A stretch of DNA of 64,000 nt. It comes from Paramecium sonneborni (Eukaryota; Ciliophora; Oligohymenophorea; Peniculida; Parameciidae). The stretch spans positions 59,840 through 123,839 of the forward strand of contig CAJJDN010000130.1 of NCBI GenBank assembly GCA_905182985.1, in the 5' to 3' direction. Numbering within the stretch: position 1 is the first letter of the stretch; each line of letters opens with the position of its first letter. A program made the position numbers and the translations under genes. The notes under the pieces were generated by a model. The model saw only the letters and a list, made by a program, of their open reading frames with translations. It had not been told where the DNA came from and made no database searches. Shown here piece after piece: positions 39,901 through 52,900 of this stretch.

Positions 39901-42520
39901 TAATAACAAGATATTGCATAACCTTAATAATAACAATAATCAAGAAGGGAATCACAATAATAATAATAATAATCAAGAAGAGAATCATAATAACAACAAT
40001 AATAATAATAATAATAATAATAATAAGAATAATCAAGAAGAGAATCATAATAACAATAATAATAATAATAAGAATATTCAAGAAGAGAATCTTAATAATA
40101 ATAATAATTATAATAAGAATAATAATAATAAGAATAATCAAGAAGAGAATCTTAATAATAATAATTATTATAATAATAATAATAATCAAGAAGATCTTCA
40201 TAATAATAATCTTAACCATAACCAATAGTATAATAATAATAATAAATTGAAATTTAGAAATAATAATCAAGAAGATAATCTGAATAATAATAACCTAGAT
40301 CAAAATAATAATCTATATAAAAAGATGATAATAATTAATCTAGAAGATAATCATAATAATAACAGATAGAGAGATAATAATCATAATAATAAGATTTCTA
40401 ATAAAAATAACCTTCTATTCCAATATCACCAATTTAAAATAAAAATGGAGGAAGTCAAGCTAGTCAATAAAATTTTGAAGAATTAAACTTTTAAGGTAAT
40501 TTAGATGAATCAAAAATTGTACATTCAGAACAAAAATCATAAAAAATGAATGATTCATAAATGAAAATTGGATAAAAGGTTATTTAACCTCCAATTCCAG
40601 GATCTTAAAGAAGTATTAGAGCATTAAGTTAAGTTGATTAAAAAGTTGTCTTTGAAACAGATTAACATATAAAAAATTAAGCAGAAATAAATCTTAGATA
40701 ATCATAATAATTATAAGAAGTTAAAGCTGTTTCACCACAAATGAATTTATCTCAATAATTATCATAATTACCTTAATAATAAATGCCTTTAAAGACATTA
40801 TAAGTTCCAACTGATTTATCATTTTCAAAAGCATCTAAAGTATCTTCGAAAGCATTATCAATGAATTCTGCATAAAAAGACAATATGGATGCAGTTAAAA
40901 AACCTAAAGTAAAGAAAAAGGGATAAAAAGGTTTTAAAAAAGCTAAATTATTTGGATTTGCAGCTCTATTACCAAAAAAGAAAAAAATAATAGATATTGA
41001 AACATATGAAGATTTTGATACAGATCCTGGAGAAGATTTAGATGTAACTCCAGTTTGGTTAAAGGGTAGAAAGTTTTTACCTGATGATTTGGAAGATAAA
41101 ATGAAAATAAGTAAAAAATTTTTAAAATATACAATAATGACAGGATAAAATAGAGGTAAGGATACTTAATTTTTAGCAGAGAAAAATGAACCTTAAAGAG
41201 TTTGTGATTTTAAATGTTTATTTTTGGAAGTAAAACCTGGATAGGATATTGAAAAAAAGAGAGATATGTATATTAAAATGATGAAACCTAAATAATTTGT
41301 ATGTCGATTATATATCCTATAAGGAATAGATATTTAAAGTGGAAGTGATGAACCACCTGATTTATATGTAAAATTAAGAACTGCAACAAAGGAACATGAT
41401 TTAAAATAGATTTCATTAAGATAAGGTACAAATAGTCCTTAATTTTATTTTCCATTTGAATTATAAATGGAAGTTCCAGGTTCTGCAATTCTAGAAATTG
41501 AAATTTGGAGTGCCTAATCAATTGGTGATGAATTGGTTGGTACATCATTAATTGATTTAGAAGATAGATATTTTTCTGTAATGTGGCATTAATATTAAAT
41601 GAAACCTATAGAAAATAGAAATATTAAAGATGAATTTGGATCTTCAGTAGGTAGATTATAATTATGGATTGATTTAATTGAAAAGGTATTTGCAAAATAA
41701 TAACCATTAATTAAAATTACTGCTCCACCTCGTTATTAATTTGAGTTAAGAGTAATTATTTTTGAAACTAGAAATTGTGTATTTAAAGATGAATTGGAAA
41801 AATGCAATGATTTATATTGTAAAGCAGGAATTGCAAATTAAGAACTTTAAGAAACAGATATTCATTGGAGATGTAGAGCAAAAGGATCTTTTAATTGGAG
41901 AATTAAAAATAAAGTCACATATCCTCCCCTTCCTGATGAATTTGGAACTGATAAATTTAAAATATAATTGTGGGATAAGGATATTATAGGATCAGATGAA
42001 TTAATTGGAGAAACTACTTTTAGTTTACATACACATAAAATGATTGATAAAGCAGTAAAGAGACTTTAAGCTACATAAATTAATTAAAGAATAAGAGAAA
42101 AAGGTGGTGTAATTACAGATAGATTTTGGGTATCTATTTAAATTATTATAAAATTTAGTTAGATGTTTATCATCCAGATGCAGTAGATGAAGAAGGATAG
42201 AAAATATCATAAGGATAAGTTTTATGTTCTTTTGAATTATTACCTTTGACTGAGGCTGAAAATAAACCTAATGGTTATGGAAGAAATCCTCCTAATGTTT
42301 TTCCTCCATTAAATGAACCTACTGGTAGATTATCATTTGATATCACTAATCCACTTGGTTTTATTAAGGATATTATGGGTTATTACAAATATTAATTTTA
42401 GGTCCTGATTTGTATAATAAAATTTGTAAGTTCCTATTAACTGCTTTACTTTTAACTGTAGGTGTAACTGTTGGATGGATATTTTTGGGCCCTCTGATTG
42501 CTAATGTTATTGTGAAGTGA
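36911..42520 (+). CDS. Ferlin: multi-C2 tail-anchored membrane-fusion protein
   Basis: Introns 36947-36972, 37044-37070, 42130-42158 and 42379-42401 leave 1,834 residues. Several C2-type sandwiches are visible: SVQIRVLEANDLIP (N-terminus), CIRINLLKGEHMVPLD with VYDHDLLGDDDLVGTF, RVYLYLGRNIPPADATGTSD, LYILQGIDIQSGSDEPPDLY, and FELRVIIFETRNCVFKDELE with LWDKDIIGSDELIGE. The ferlin-type stretch WANLYGAPLRGES...HYRGRI follows the second C2. Residues ~917-1,140 are glutamine-rich with SRRES repeats. A single C-terminal membrane helix (ICKFLLTALLLTVGVTVGWI) near residue 1,805 leaves a short lumenal end. Ferlins mediate calcium-triggered vesicle fusion; in a ciliate, dense-core secretory (trichocyst) release is a reasonable guess. 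The last intron starts GTTATT. Confidence 0.9.
39715..40395 (+). repeat. Glutamine tract with tandem SRRES/SRRQS repeats inside the ferlin
   Basis: TAA-rich DNA that in the ferlin frame encodes runs of 3-12 glutamines separated by about ten copies of SRR[ES]S or SRRQS. At least five copies read exactly SRRES; later ones drift to SRRSS, SRRQS and SRKQS-like forms. R-R-x-S fits the consensus of cAMP-dependent protein kinase. On the minus strand the same DNA looks like a long Ile/Leu ORF, which is an artefact. Confidence 0.9.
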
Positions 42521-42542
42521 TTTAATTAAATTATTTATAAAC

Positions 42543-43316
42543 ATGGACACACTAAGATTAAGTTCTCCTCAAGTTGATTTCGAATATAATAAATTAGACA
42601 ATATGCATTCCTCTATCACTTTATATAATGATACTTAACATCCAATTGCTTTTAAGGTAATTTTATTCAATACTAATCTTTAGTTTAAGGCTACTAATCT
42701 CAACATTTTCTTGGTCAGGCCACCTTTAGGAATAGTTTTACCTAGATAGAGTTAATTAGTCAATATAACACTTCATAGCAAAGTTCTTGAAAATAATTCA
42801 ATTAAAGATTTCAATGAAAAACTATAATTGATTACAACAATCATTCCTCAAGGTGTTCAAGATGCTGGACCTATTTTTTTAGATAAAATGAGGAGATTTG
42901 AAAAATAAAGAATTAATATTGCTATTCTTACCAAAGATAGAAAAATCGTTGCATAAAGTCAAGGAAATTCAAGTCAAATGTTCTAATCTGTTAATAAATA
43001 ATTTGGATAAGTAGAACCCACACGTGTTATTGCTATACCTACTGCTGATAAAGCTAAAGTTGAAGCTGAATACTTTTGCAATAAATTTGAAGTATTACAA
43101 TAAGAAGTCACAAAAAAAGAATAAGAATTAGTAATTATTCTTTTTTAATTATGATAGCAAGATGTTTAAAAATTTAACAATAGTTTGATTGAAAGAGCCA
43201 ATATTAAACCAGCTTCTAGAAAATTGGATAAATTCATTTTCTTAATATCTTTTCTTTTATCTTTTTATTTAAGTTTACATTACCAAAATCAGATTATTTA
43301 AGCAATCAAATTATGA
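42543..43316 (+). CDS. VAP-like protein: MSP domain, coiled coil, tail anchor
   Basis: Introns 42657-42683 and 43131-43157 (27 bases each) leave 239 residues. It begins MDTLRLSSPQVDFEYNKLDN with MSP-domain strands (SSITLYNDTQHPIAFKFKAT, then FLVRPPLGIVLPRQSQLVNI), as in VAPs: substrate-like order F.y....n....l.N......aFKvkt.......VRP..G.v.p.....v. A helix rich in Gln and Lys (EVLQQEVTKKEQELQDVQKF) precedes a hydrophobic C-terminal segment (KFIFLISFLLSFYLSLHY) that would anchor it in the ER membrane. VAPs tether lipid-transfer proteins at contact sites through FFAT motifs. It starts 22 bases after the ferlin stop. The homology is confident for the fold; ER location is inference. Confidence 0.8.
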
Positions 43317-44148
43317 TTTTTTTTCATTTATATTAATGTTTATCAAATAATATTTATATTAAATTCTAACCGATAATATGTTTTTATCACGGAGTTTACC
43401 CTTAATCAGTTATTTCGAAATTTGTCTACAAAACTAGAACTATCAAGCTATTAAAAATTATTTATATGATATTACTTATAAATAAAAGACTATTAACCAT
43501 ATATTTATTAAAAAATAAAAATAGATACCTTTCAAGAAAACTATTCTGAACGCTTAATTTTGCAGTTTGAACTCAAATAAATTTAATATTTAATGACTTG
43601 CAAATCTGATATTTTTCGGATTAAAAGGAAATTAAAATATTTTACAATAATAAATATTATTTATATAAAATAATATAAACATATTTTAGGTTGTTAATTG
43701 CTGTTTCTGTTATATAATAATTAGAATTTCTTACTCAAAATATTTAAGATTTTCTACGCTGAGACTTACCAATCTTTTATACTAAATTGTTAAAAAAGTC
43801 TTTAAGACATATACGAATAAAATACTGACGTAATTAATTTTCTTATGAATTCTCATTATTTTATGAATTGTTCTTATTGCATTTGATGGGAATAAGCTTT
43901 AAGTGAGGAAAATTTAGAGATTTCAGAATTACTCTACTCCCGTTAGAATTTTTATTTACAAAAATGCTATATATAAATATATTATACTTAGAAAAAGCAT
44001 ATTATCCCAGATATTCTCTAATAAATCAAGTTCAAGTAGTTCTTATTAATATTATTCATATCTATCAAAAAATTTTTAAATAAGCATATATATAGAGTGA
44101 AAAAATAGATATTGCTCAAATTAATTAAATCTTCTTTATATAATCTGG
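43317..44148. other. Longest gene-free stretch of the window
   Basis: 832 bases with frequent TGA in all frames and no coding character, no tRNA-like cloverleaf I can find, and no repeat. It may be regulatory for the downstream Myb gene or host an unrecognised RNA. Confidence 0.5.
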
Positions 44149-44967
44149 ATGAGTCTTAAAAACAAGGGCAGGAAATAAAATCATAAGCATAAAACAAATA
44201 TTGATGAGGAAGGCATTTAAAAAAAAGATTTTTCAATTATTTTAAGAACTAAATGGACACCTGAGGAAGATTAAAATTTAATTGCTTATGTTTCACTATA
44301 TGGTCATCGTTGGCTTATGGTAGCATAACAAATGGAATAAAGAAATGCTTCTTAATGTTGTTAGAGATGGAAGAAAATTAAAAAGTCCTAAGGCTTTCAA
44401 ACATATAAGGCTAAACGATGGACTTAAAATGAGGATCAAACTTTGTTAAGAATTTTTAAGGAGGTGGGTCCATCATGGAATACCATAGCTCGATAAATGA
44501 TAAATAAAACAGGTAAATAAGTTAGAAGAAGGTTTAAAAATGTTCTAGATCCAAATCTTAATCATAGTCCTATGACTGAGGATGAAGATTAAAGAATTTA
44601 CTAAGAATATTTAAAGAATGGACCTTAATGGAGTAAAATATCAGAAAAAATGACAGGGAGATCTGTATAATATTGATCATTTATATAATAGGAAAATATG
44701 GTAAAAAATCGCTTCTATACATATATAAAAGAAAAATACTTAAATTAGCCTAATCCTTATTTCAAAGTAAAACCTTATGATGAAATAAACATGGGAGAAG
44801 GTTTAAAAGTTTTTCTTTTATACTAAAATAGTTAATTCAAACATGAATTATATGAATAATTTAATTAAGATTTATATAATGACTCCAATTAAATAATTGA
44901 CAATAATCAATAAAGTTGTAATTGGAGCATTGAATCAAAAGGTCAAATACTCAAGAATCTGAAATGA
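44149..44967 (+). CDS. Three-repeat Myb (R1R2R3) DNA-binding protein
   Basis: One 27-base intron (44665-44691) leaves 263 residues. Three SANT/Myb repeats follow a basic N-terminus: R1 KWTPEEDQNLIAYVSLYGHR with W...CCQRWKK; R2 RWTQNEDQTLLRIFKEVGPS with W and KQVRRRFKN; R3 PMTEDEDQRIYQEYLKNGPQ with WSKISEKMTGRS, joined across the intron to ENMVKNRFY. The spaced tryptophans are kept except that the first Trp of R3 is replaced (SPMTEDED). The C-terminal part (YLNQPNPYFKVKPYDE...) is short, with no known activation domain. Proteins of this type bind DNA in the nucleus as transcription factors or as snRNA-activating or CDC5-like factors; the class is uncertain. Confidence 0.85.
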
Positions 44968-45152
44968 ATAAATTATATAAAATGATATTATAAAATGATG
45001 TCTGAAAAATTATATATATAAAATATATTATTAATTATTACTTAGGGAAGCTTAAATTGAAAATAAAATGAAAATATCAACGATTATATTTAAATTGCAG
45101 CAATAAACAGATGAATTTTAGGATTTAATATTTAAATTATTATTATGATAAA

Positions 45153-48100
45153 TCAAGATGATTAATCTATTAAAAGAGTGTTTTGTCTTTTATAAAATCT
45201 TTGATAAGCAAAATATCCAACAATACCAAGGATAGCAACTCCAAGGATGACAATTAAAGTAATCCACCACCAATTACTACTTGAACTAAAGGGATATAAA
45301 TTAGAATTACGAATCATCATCATCAGGACCAGGAGGATTAGGACCAGGGGGATCAGGACCAGGTGGATTTTTTTTAGTTAAATGAATAACACCTTTAGCA
45401 GATCCATAATCATTTCTAGCAGTGATATAAACATTTTGTTCTTTAATCTAATCTCCCTTTTGTATCAATAATCTTGGATAATCATGAACTCCATATTTTA
45501 TTAACATATTTTCTTTTTATGCAATATTATAAACAAGATTTGTATGAAGAACAGGCTATAATATAAAAATAATATTATTACCCTTGCTTATTCAACATCT
45601 TTGGATAGTGTCATTACGAATTATGTAGAGATTTGTACTTGCTATTGATCTTATTCACCTCCAATAAGTGTGATAATTTTTGTTTCCCCTTCTTCTTAAA
45701 TAGCATTATGATTAATAGATGGCAATAAATAAACAGCCACCAAAATTATACTCTATTTTGAATCTGTATAAGCAATAGCTACATGATCTTCAAAAAGAGT
45801 AAGTTTGTTTAGTTATTTCCATGTTCCATAATTGGCAAGTAAAAACGGAACAGTCGCATCTCTTTGTACAGGTGCTCCTTTATTTGAAGGTTCTGAAATA
45901 TCAAAAATGAATGTGACACCATAAGTAGCCATATTATTTGTTGATATTAAAGCAGTTGTATAAAGTTTATTATCTTTTTTAGTTGATTTAACTGCTCGAA
46001 TTTAATAGAAACGAGTTAAATCATCGATAGCAAATTTATTTTAAATTAATTCATAAATCTCAAATTTATCATGCTAAATAAAATTAATGTTTCCATTATC
46101 CCAAAATATATCAACAAACCATATTCTTAAAAGGGCACTGGATAATAAAATCTTATAATAATTTACATTACCAACGTCATATTTGATAACATCAAAATCT
46201 GAAGCTTAGAATGGAATAGTAAGATCAGTACTTAAAAACGATGAATTAATGACCTTTCCTGCATCAAGATCCCAAGTTTTAGCTTCTTAATTAAGATTAA
46301 CCTTATGTACTCTTACAGTTCCATCAGAATAAGTAGGTTTATCATTATAATTATCCAAAACAAATAAGATTCCATCTCTGTATAATAGTTTGGATGGACG
46401 TCTAGCACCTTATGCAATTTATTAAAGAGGAGGTGTAGCAGCAGAGCATGACTTACCATCACAAAATGATAGATAAATATTAACAATGCCTCTTTCAATA
46501 CATCCACTAAATACAACTATTCCATCATCAGTAGCTGTAATTGATATACAATCAGCACCAGTACCAACTGGTAATTTATGTGTTCCAACCCAATTTCCTT
46601 TTGCATCTTAGAGGATTATTGAATCACTTGTTTAAAATATCATTTCATGATTTGCAGCGACTCCATCAACAAAATGTTATTAATATTGTGATCCATCAGT
46701 AATATGATAAACTGGTTAAACACCCTGAATTAAATGGGATTCACATTAATCACAAGTAATGTCATACTTGATAACTTATCCAGACTACCATCCAGTTGTG
46801 TTGACTTCTACATGTTAATCTGCTGCTTAATTGACGAATACAAATTGTCCGTTTTATTTAGACAATTCATCTTAATTAACGTTTATATACGTTTAAGTAT
46901 TGATATATTTCATATCATATACAATAGATTTTGGTTTTGTTACTGCTTAATTCGTGATATTAACAGTAGCCTTTAAATCTGTTACATATTGATTAGATAG
47001 ATGAGATGGTTATAATATTGCAACAGCATCTCTTAAAAATCCAATCATTTTTTATACATTTTGTTGATTGTTGACATACATGTACATTTAATCATGTCCA
47101 GCAGCAGCCATATTCATAGTTTGGCCATCATTGATTTTTAAATGTGTTTTAATTACTTTATGTAATGATAATTAATAGAGAACATCTGATTCATAAACTA
47201 AGATTACTGTTTCTTAAGATGATTGATCTAATGCACGTACAAATAAGAATCCAGTTTAATAACAGAAGTCAGTAGTTAATGGAGATTGAATAACATAATC
47301 ATAAAGTGGTAATTCTTTCATCAAATAAATATTGTTCAATTTTTCATAATTGTACTCTTAAATCTTGAATCCTAAAGTAGGACTTTTTTAAACGATAAAT
47401 ATAGTTTTCATACCTAGATATGCTCTAACTTCAGCATCAGGTATGATGTCAAAAATATAAATCAAAGTGAAGGTATTTCTCATATCTCCAAAGAAAATAC
47501 AATCTTTTGATTAAATCAATACGAATTCACTTTTAAGAGCAGGATTACCAAAAACTCTTTTAGGTTCAAAAATTCTTTCACTTCCCTAATCTTTCATAGT
47601 TTAACTAGAGATAATATGTTAAGTGGGTGTAGGAAAGAATCCAAACCAGGCATCAACTTCTTTTTTATTAGGCAACACAACATAGATTGCTTTTCTCAAA
47701 ACAGTGAATGATGTGATCTTATTTTCAGGTAATTAATCATATTTTATAAAATACAATGGATCTGAGGAATCATGACTACTTTCATAGATTGATATTTAAT
47801 AATCATGTTCAATAAATTACAGTGTTAAGATATCACCTTCTTCTGCATCCCAATCAAATTATGAATTAATTGGATCTAATTTATTTGGAATTTTAAATTT
47901 AACATGTTCTTCACAATGAACATCTCTTGATAATTTAGTTTAGGTGACACATTCAAAGATTTCAATTTATTTATTGGATTCCAATTAATAAAGGAACCAA
48001 AACTTATAATTATCAGTCCAATGAGGATCAATAAGTATATCAGCATATGCTACATCTGAAACAGTAGGAAACATCAATCCTGTAATATTAAGTTCCCAAA

Positions 48101-49807
48101 TTGTATGAATATCTACAATAACATGATCTTTTTATGAATCATCTCCATTTGCATATATCAAGTTTGGTCCTGCTGCAAATTCTTAAACTTCAATTGGTTC
48201 AGAAGGATGTTACATTACCTTAGGGAATGGATCATGATCAACATCATAAATTTGAGTATCATTCTCAGGTATTATTTAATATTTCAAAAAAGCAGTACAT
48301 TTTCTCTAATCTGAACCTATGGCTGAAAAATATACTGTATTATTTCCCAATGTTGCTTCATAAGAATATACTGCTATTCTAGCATATCCTATTTCATATC
48401 TGTAAGCAAATGAATTTGTAATAGCAATCAAATCTGGTTCATAGGGATTGACCAAATATATATTTTAAATTAATGTATCTGTATGGATCAAATATTAATG
48501 ATCAGAATTGTATAAATACAGATTATTTCCTCCTGGATTTACAATTAAAAATTATTAACTTGCAAATATAAATGAAGGATGTCTTGCTTCAAATGCATCT
48601 AACCATCCACCTTTTTGTACTCCATCTATATATTCTACTACTGATTTCTTATGAACTACTGCTATATGAACATGATTAATGCCTTAAAAGTCTATCTTAT
48701 TATTAACATCAAATGCATAAGCTAAATCAGTTCCAACATCTATTTTTTTCTTAAATTTAAATTCAGATTTTGAATTTATATAATATATAAATATTCCATT
48801 AAAGGCATCTAATACATAAATATCACCATTTGGCATTACTTTAAAATCAATCAAAGTAAATTTAAAATTCTCTCTATCTTCTTCTTTTATACCTAAATCT
48901 TGTATTAATAATCCTCTATCTAAATGTTATGTTGTCTCTACAATATCATTCTTTTCATTATTTCTTAATAAATCAATAATACAATCTCCATCTAAATTAT
49001 TGATACTACTGCCTGGAGTTCCATAGGCATATTGACCTCTTAATAAGATCCTTAAAGGTTCTTCATTAGGACTTTCACCAATATTTTAAGCATTGTAAAC
49101 ATGATACTATACCTTTCTGTCTGTCACAGTCTGATATTTTCTAGAATATGAGAATTCTGTCTTAATCTCAGGAGGATCTCCCTTCTTTATAATATAGACA
49201 TAGTTTTTTGCAGGTATAGGATCATCACCTGTTTATTCTTATGGTTCAACACAATCAACCAAAAATGTATTCCTGTCTATATATTCAAGATCCAAACATT
49301 TAATCAACTTATTTTAATTTTCAAATTAAATATTATTTGTAAATTAAGGAGCCCAATTCATTTATACTTGTTTTCTAATATATGATATTTATTAATCATT
49401 ACCCTTCTGAATAGTAAATCCACCAAGAATAATCATCAGGATCTTGACCCATGAATGCAAAATCGTTGGTCCATGCTCCTGTTTCAGGAATATCGAAAGC
49501 TCTTATTGCAATTATATCAAGATTTGCTAAAATCAATTATAATTATATTACCAGTATAATGATCCACTTCACTTATTTTGTGTAGAGGTTATTCAAGTTA
49601 GAAAAGAGTTGTTGGAGAATCCTTTTGATAAACTAAATTATCCCCTGTTATAAAATTTTTGATATCCCATTTATAATATTCCCTTACTGTAGGATAAACA
49701 TGATCTTATTCCACTCGAGTAACTAAAATTAAATGAGATCTCTTACCACAGGTAGGGAATACCATTATTGGCAATAATGACAATAGGTACATGCGTAATA
49801 TAATCAT
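45153..49807 (-). CDS. Giant type I membrane protein of the extracellular family
   Basis: Introns 49723-49746, 49527-49551, 49375-49402, 45556-45581 and 45286-45310 leave 1,508 residues. Signal peptide MIILRMYLLSLLPIMVFPTC. The body is beta-rich with blade-like repeats. Signature segment near plus 46750-46810: WQSGQVIKYDITCDQCESHL. Near the end, NPPGPDPPGPNPPGPDDDDS (plus 45326-45370 for the PPGP part) forms a rigid proline-rich stalk just before the membrane helix NWWWITLIVILGVAILGIVG, then a basic tail (YQRFYKRQNTLLIDQSS). So nearly all of the protein is outside or lumenal. It shares segments in the same order with the proteins at 5.8, 49.9 and 59.3 kb. Its start faces the start of the next family member across 115 bases. 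Confidence 0.85.
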
Positions 49808-49922
49808 AATTAATTAATTAATGGTGAATATGTTTAATTTTTCCACATATAACATGACATCATTATGCAGAAATATATATTTTCATATTCATTGTGCCAT
49901 ATTATTATTTTTATTTATTGCG
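49808..49922. promoter_or_regulatory. Shared divergent upstream region of two family members
   Basis: Two paralogous giant genes start head-to-head here with only 115 bases between ATGs, so both promoters and 5' UTRs must lie in this space. It is AT-rich with T-runs. No defined element is recognised. Confidence 0.5.
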
Positions 49923-52900
49923 ATGACATCAAAAATCTTTATTTTGATCGTAATTGCAGTAGCAGCTCATGAGTAACTCAAACTCTAACCATGTGATACA
50001 AAACTTAGTTCAGTTAAAGTATTTCCCTCTACAGGTGAAACTATTGAATGGGATTTGAAAGATACTTTCTTTGAAGGAGCTTATTTGACTTATTCCCTCA
50101 GCCCTCCTTAATCAATGTTTCAAATTCAAAAACCATTTGCTTAATTAAGTAGTCCAAAACCTCATTTTGAATCAATTAATAGAGTGACAGCCTCTCGTGC
50201 CTTGACTGAGAAAGATCAAAGAGTGTGGATGAATCATTTTGTCTTTATTGAAGTAGAATTGGATTCTATTGATTTATTTTATGCAGAAGGTGCATAAGGA
50301 GACAATGCTACTCCTCCTTAATTCAATAAGAAATTAAGTGTCATTACAGGAAGTGCTTATCTTTCATGTCTTGGTGTAGATTATTTGAATAAGGATCAAT
50401 TCATTCTAGATTGTATTGATAGTCAAAAATTGCCATTTACTAATAAATTTTTCATTGTTGACAAAAATGGTAATTCAAGAATTCATTAGAATGGAAACTA
50501 CAATAATTACAAGGTCAATACTAAAAGAATTTCATAATCTGTTGTCTTCACCAATAAATTAGGACATGAACATACTTACTTCTTCAGAGCTACTCCTGCA
50601 TATGCAACTGAAAAAACAGGATTAGATTAATCCTCTCTTCTTGAAGTATTCTATATTGGAAGTGATGGAACACCTAGATTATAAAGTGTTTTAGATGCAC
50701 CAACTTTAGGAGTTATCACAGATGTATAAAATCCAGAAAAATTCATTTTCTCTTTGATTGATTTCAAGGTATTTCCAAATGGATTAGTTTATATTTTGAC
50801 AGCAAAGGATGGAATCTATATTTTAGAATTCTAGGGAAATGGTGAATTTGTTTTCGTTGATAGAATCGTAACTTCAAAAGATCAAGCTTATGAATTCGAT
50901 GTAGATTATCTATTGTAAGATGATGGCACAATTAAAGAAGTCATAGCTATTTTATATAATGATTATGTTTAAGTAGTGGAGGGTAAGAAACCCATAAATA
51001 ATTATATTTTGGATTTTTCAGCATCTTATCCAGCAACATTAGTAATTTCATAATAGTTCTTGATAATATAATAGAAAGGAACCACATATTTGTTCAGCAC
51101 AGAGCATGAGGATTTCATTTATAAAGAAGTGTTAGAAGGAGCAAAAGGATACATAATAAATCCATATGAAACAGAGTTGATATCAATAACATAGGTAGAT
51201 TCAAGAAGATATTCATTAACTCATGGTTTGTTAAGATTTCCAAGCACATAAAACACTACTTAAACATTATAACAATTTTAATTGATAGCAACAGATACAT
51301 ATTCAAGTTAATGTAAGGTGACAATAAATTACAGGGTGTACAATGCTAGTGATTATTCAGTGTAGCCCACAGATGAATTGTAACTTCCTAATTTGATTTA
51401 TGATATACCTGAACCATTCAATATTGATCCATTAGCATCAGGACCTAATTTGAATTATAATCAATTAGTATCTTAATTGGATTCTACAACAGTGACAGCA
51501 AAGATTACTTAATTATAAGAAATGCTTCTTGAATCAATAAGTTTACCAAGTCCATCTTAAGTGATTTACTCTGATGTGTTGGTATTGGATGCAAATGATG
51601 AAAGTTATGCTTTATTATTATAAACATAAGACAAGAATGTAACAATGTATTAATGTCACATAAGAGATAAATTCAAAGCAAGATCTGTATGTTAGGAATA
51701 TTAGAAATTTTCATTGAAATCTACATTGAATTTGAATAATTTCATTTGGTGGTATTAGGGATTTAATATATATCATTTAACATTGGATAATGATTATTAA
51801 GCCACAATTAGAATGAGTGGTGTAAATGGAACTAATGAAATAGATTCAATAACATACCCATAAGAAAGTTAAAACAAAATATCAAGTGTAACAGTATTGA
51901 AGGATAGATTTTATTTTATTTTGGGAAATAAGAAATAAATAGATATTCGTTCAACATATAGTCCATTTGAATTGGAATATTCTTTAACAGAAGTAATGCT
52001 TAGATATAGAGGATTTACAGGTTCTTGGAATCCATAAAGAATATTTGGAAATAGAGTTCATAATTCTTATTTGATGTTTATAGCAAATGATGATAATGTG
52101 ATAGTAGCAGATTATCATGCAGAATTCACAATAATAAAGACAATAATGTTGAGTAAAGGATCAATAGATGTGGCAGTAGGATTAGAGAGTTTCTTTATAG
52201 TATTAAAATCTAGCACTTAAAATTTAATTTAAGAATATGATCTTTAGAATCTGAATTCAATCCATTTGATGAAAAATATTCCATTATATTGGTATACTCT
52301 ATAAACTCCATTATAATCAGATTTCTGTTCTGATACTGGAGTTCTATTTGTGAGAGCATATGATAGTAAGAGTGCATAGACAGTAGTTTTGGTATATGGT
52401 CCAGGAAAATTGTTAAGAGATTCTCTGATGAAAGTGATTCCTTTAGGTAGTAAGATAGCAGATGGAACATCACTTGTTATGTCAACAGCAGGATCAAATT
52501 AGATGGTATTCTATGTAAATAGTGGTACATTATAGAAAGTGTATTCTTATTTCAATTATCCAATTTTAACAATATAACCAAGTTATGATTCATAATCATA
52601 TTTCTCAGTTTACACAATTAAATTCTAAGTTACTAATTATAATGATATTACTCCAATCACTTATTATTAAGTAATCAATTTAGTGAATACTTAAACTACA
52701 ATAAGAATTGAATAAAATGTTCTTGATTATAGACCTTTGAATGCAACAAAGTCAGAATAAAATATCGATTTAGTAGCAGATTGGTTTGAAGGTTAAGCAG
52801 TCTCATTAGATATTGATTGTAATTAATGTGATTCATATGTTCGACCAATATAGACTGTATAATAAATGGATTCTGGTACATTTAATGGTTATCATATTGT

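Noticed and set aside
39830..40270. Minus-strand ORF of Ile/Leu repeats and plus-strand Asn-rich ORF
   Set aside because: Both are shadows of the TAA-rich glutamine repeat of the ferlin; only the ferlin frame continues in both directions with conserved domains.
43317..44148. Possible tRNA or structured RNA in the gene-free stretch
   Set aside because: No cloverleaf with conserved TTCRA loop or plausible anticodon arm could be found by eye.
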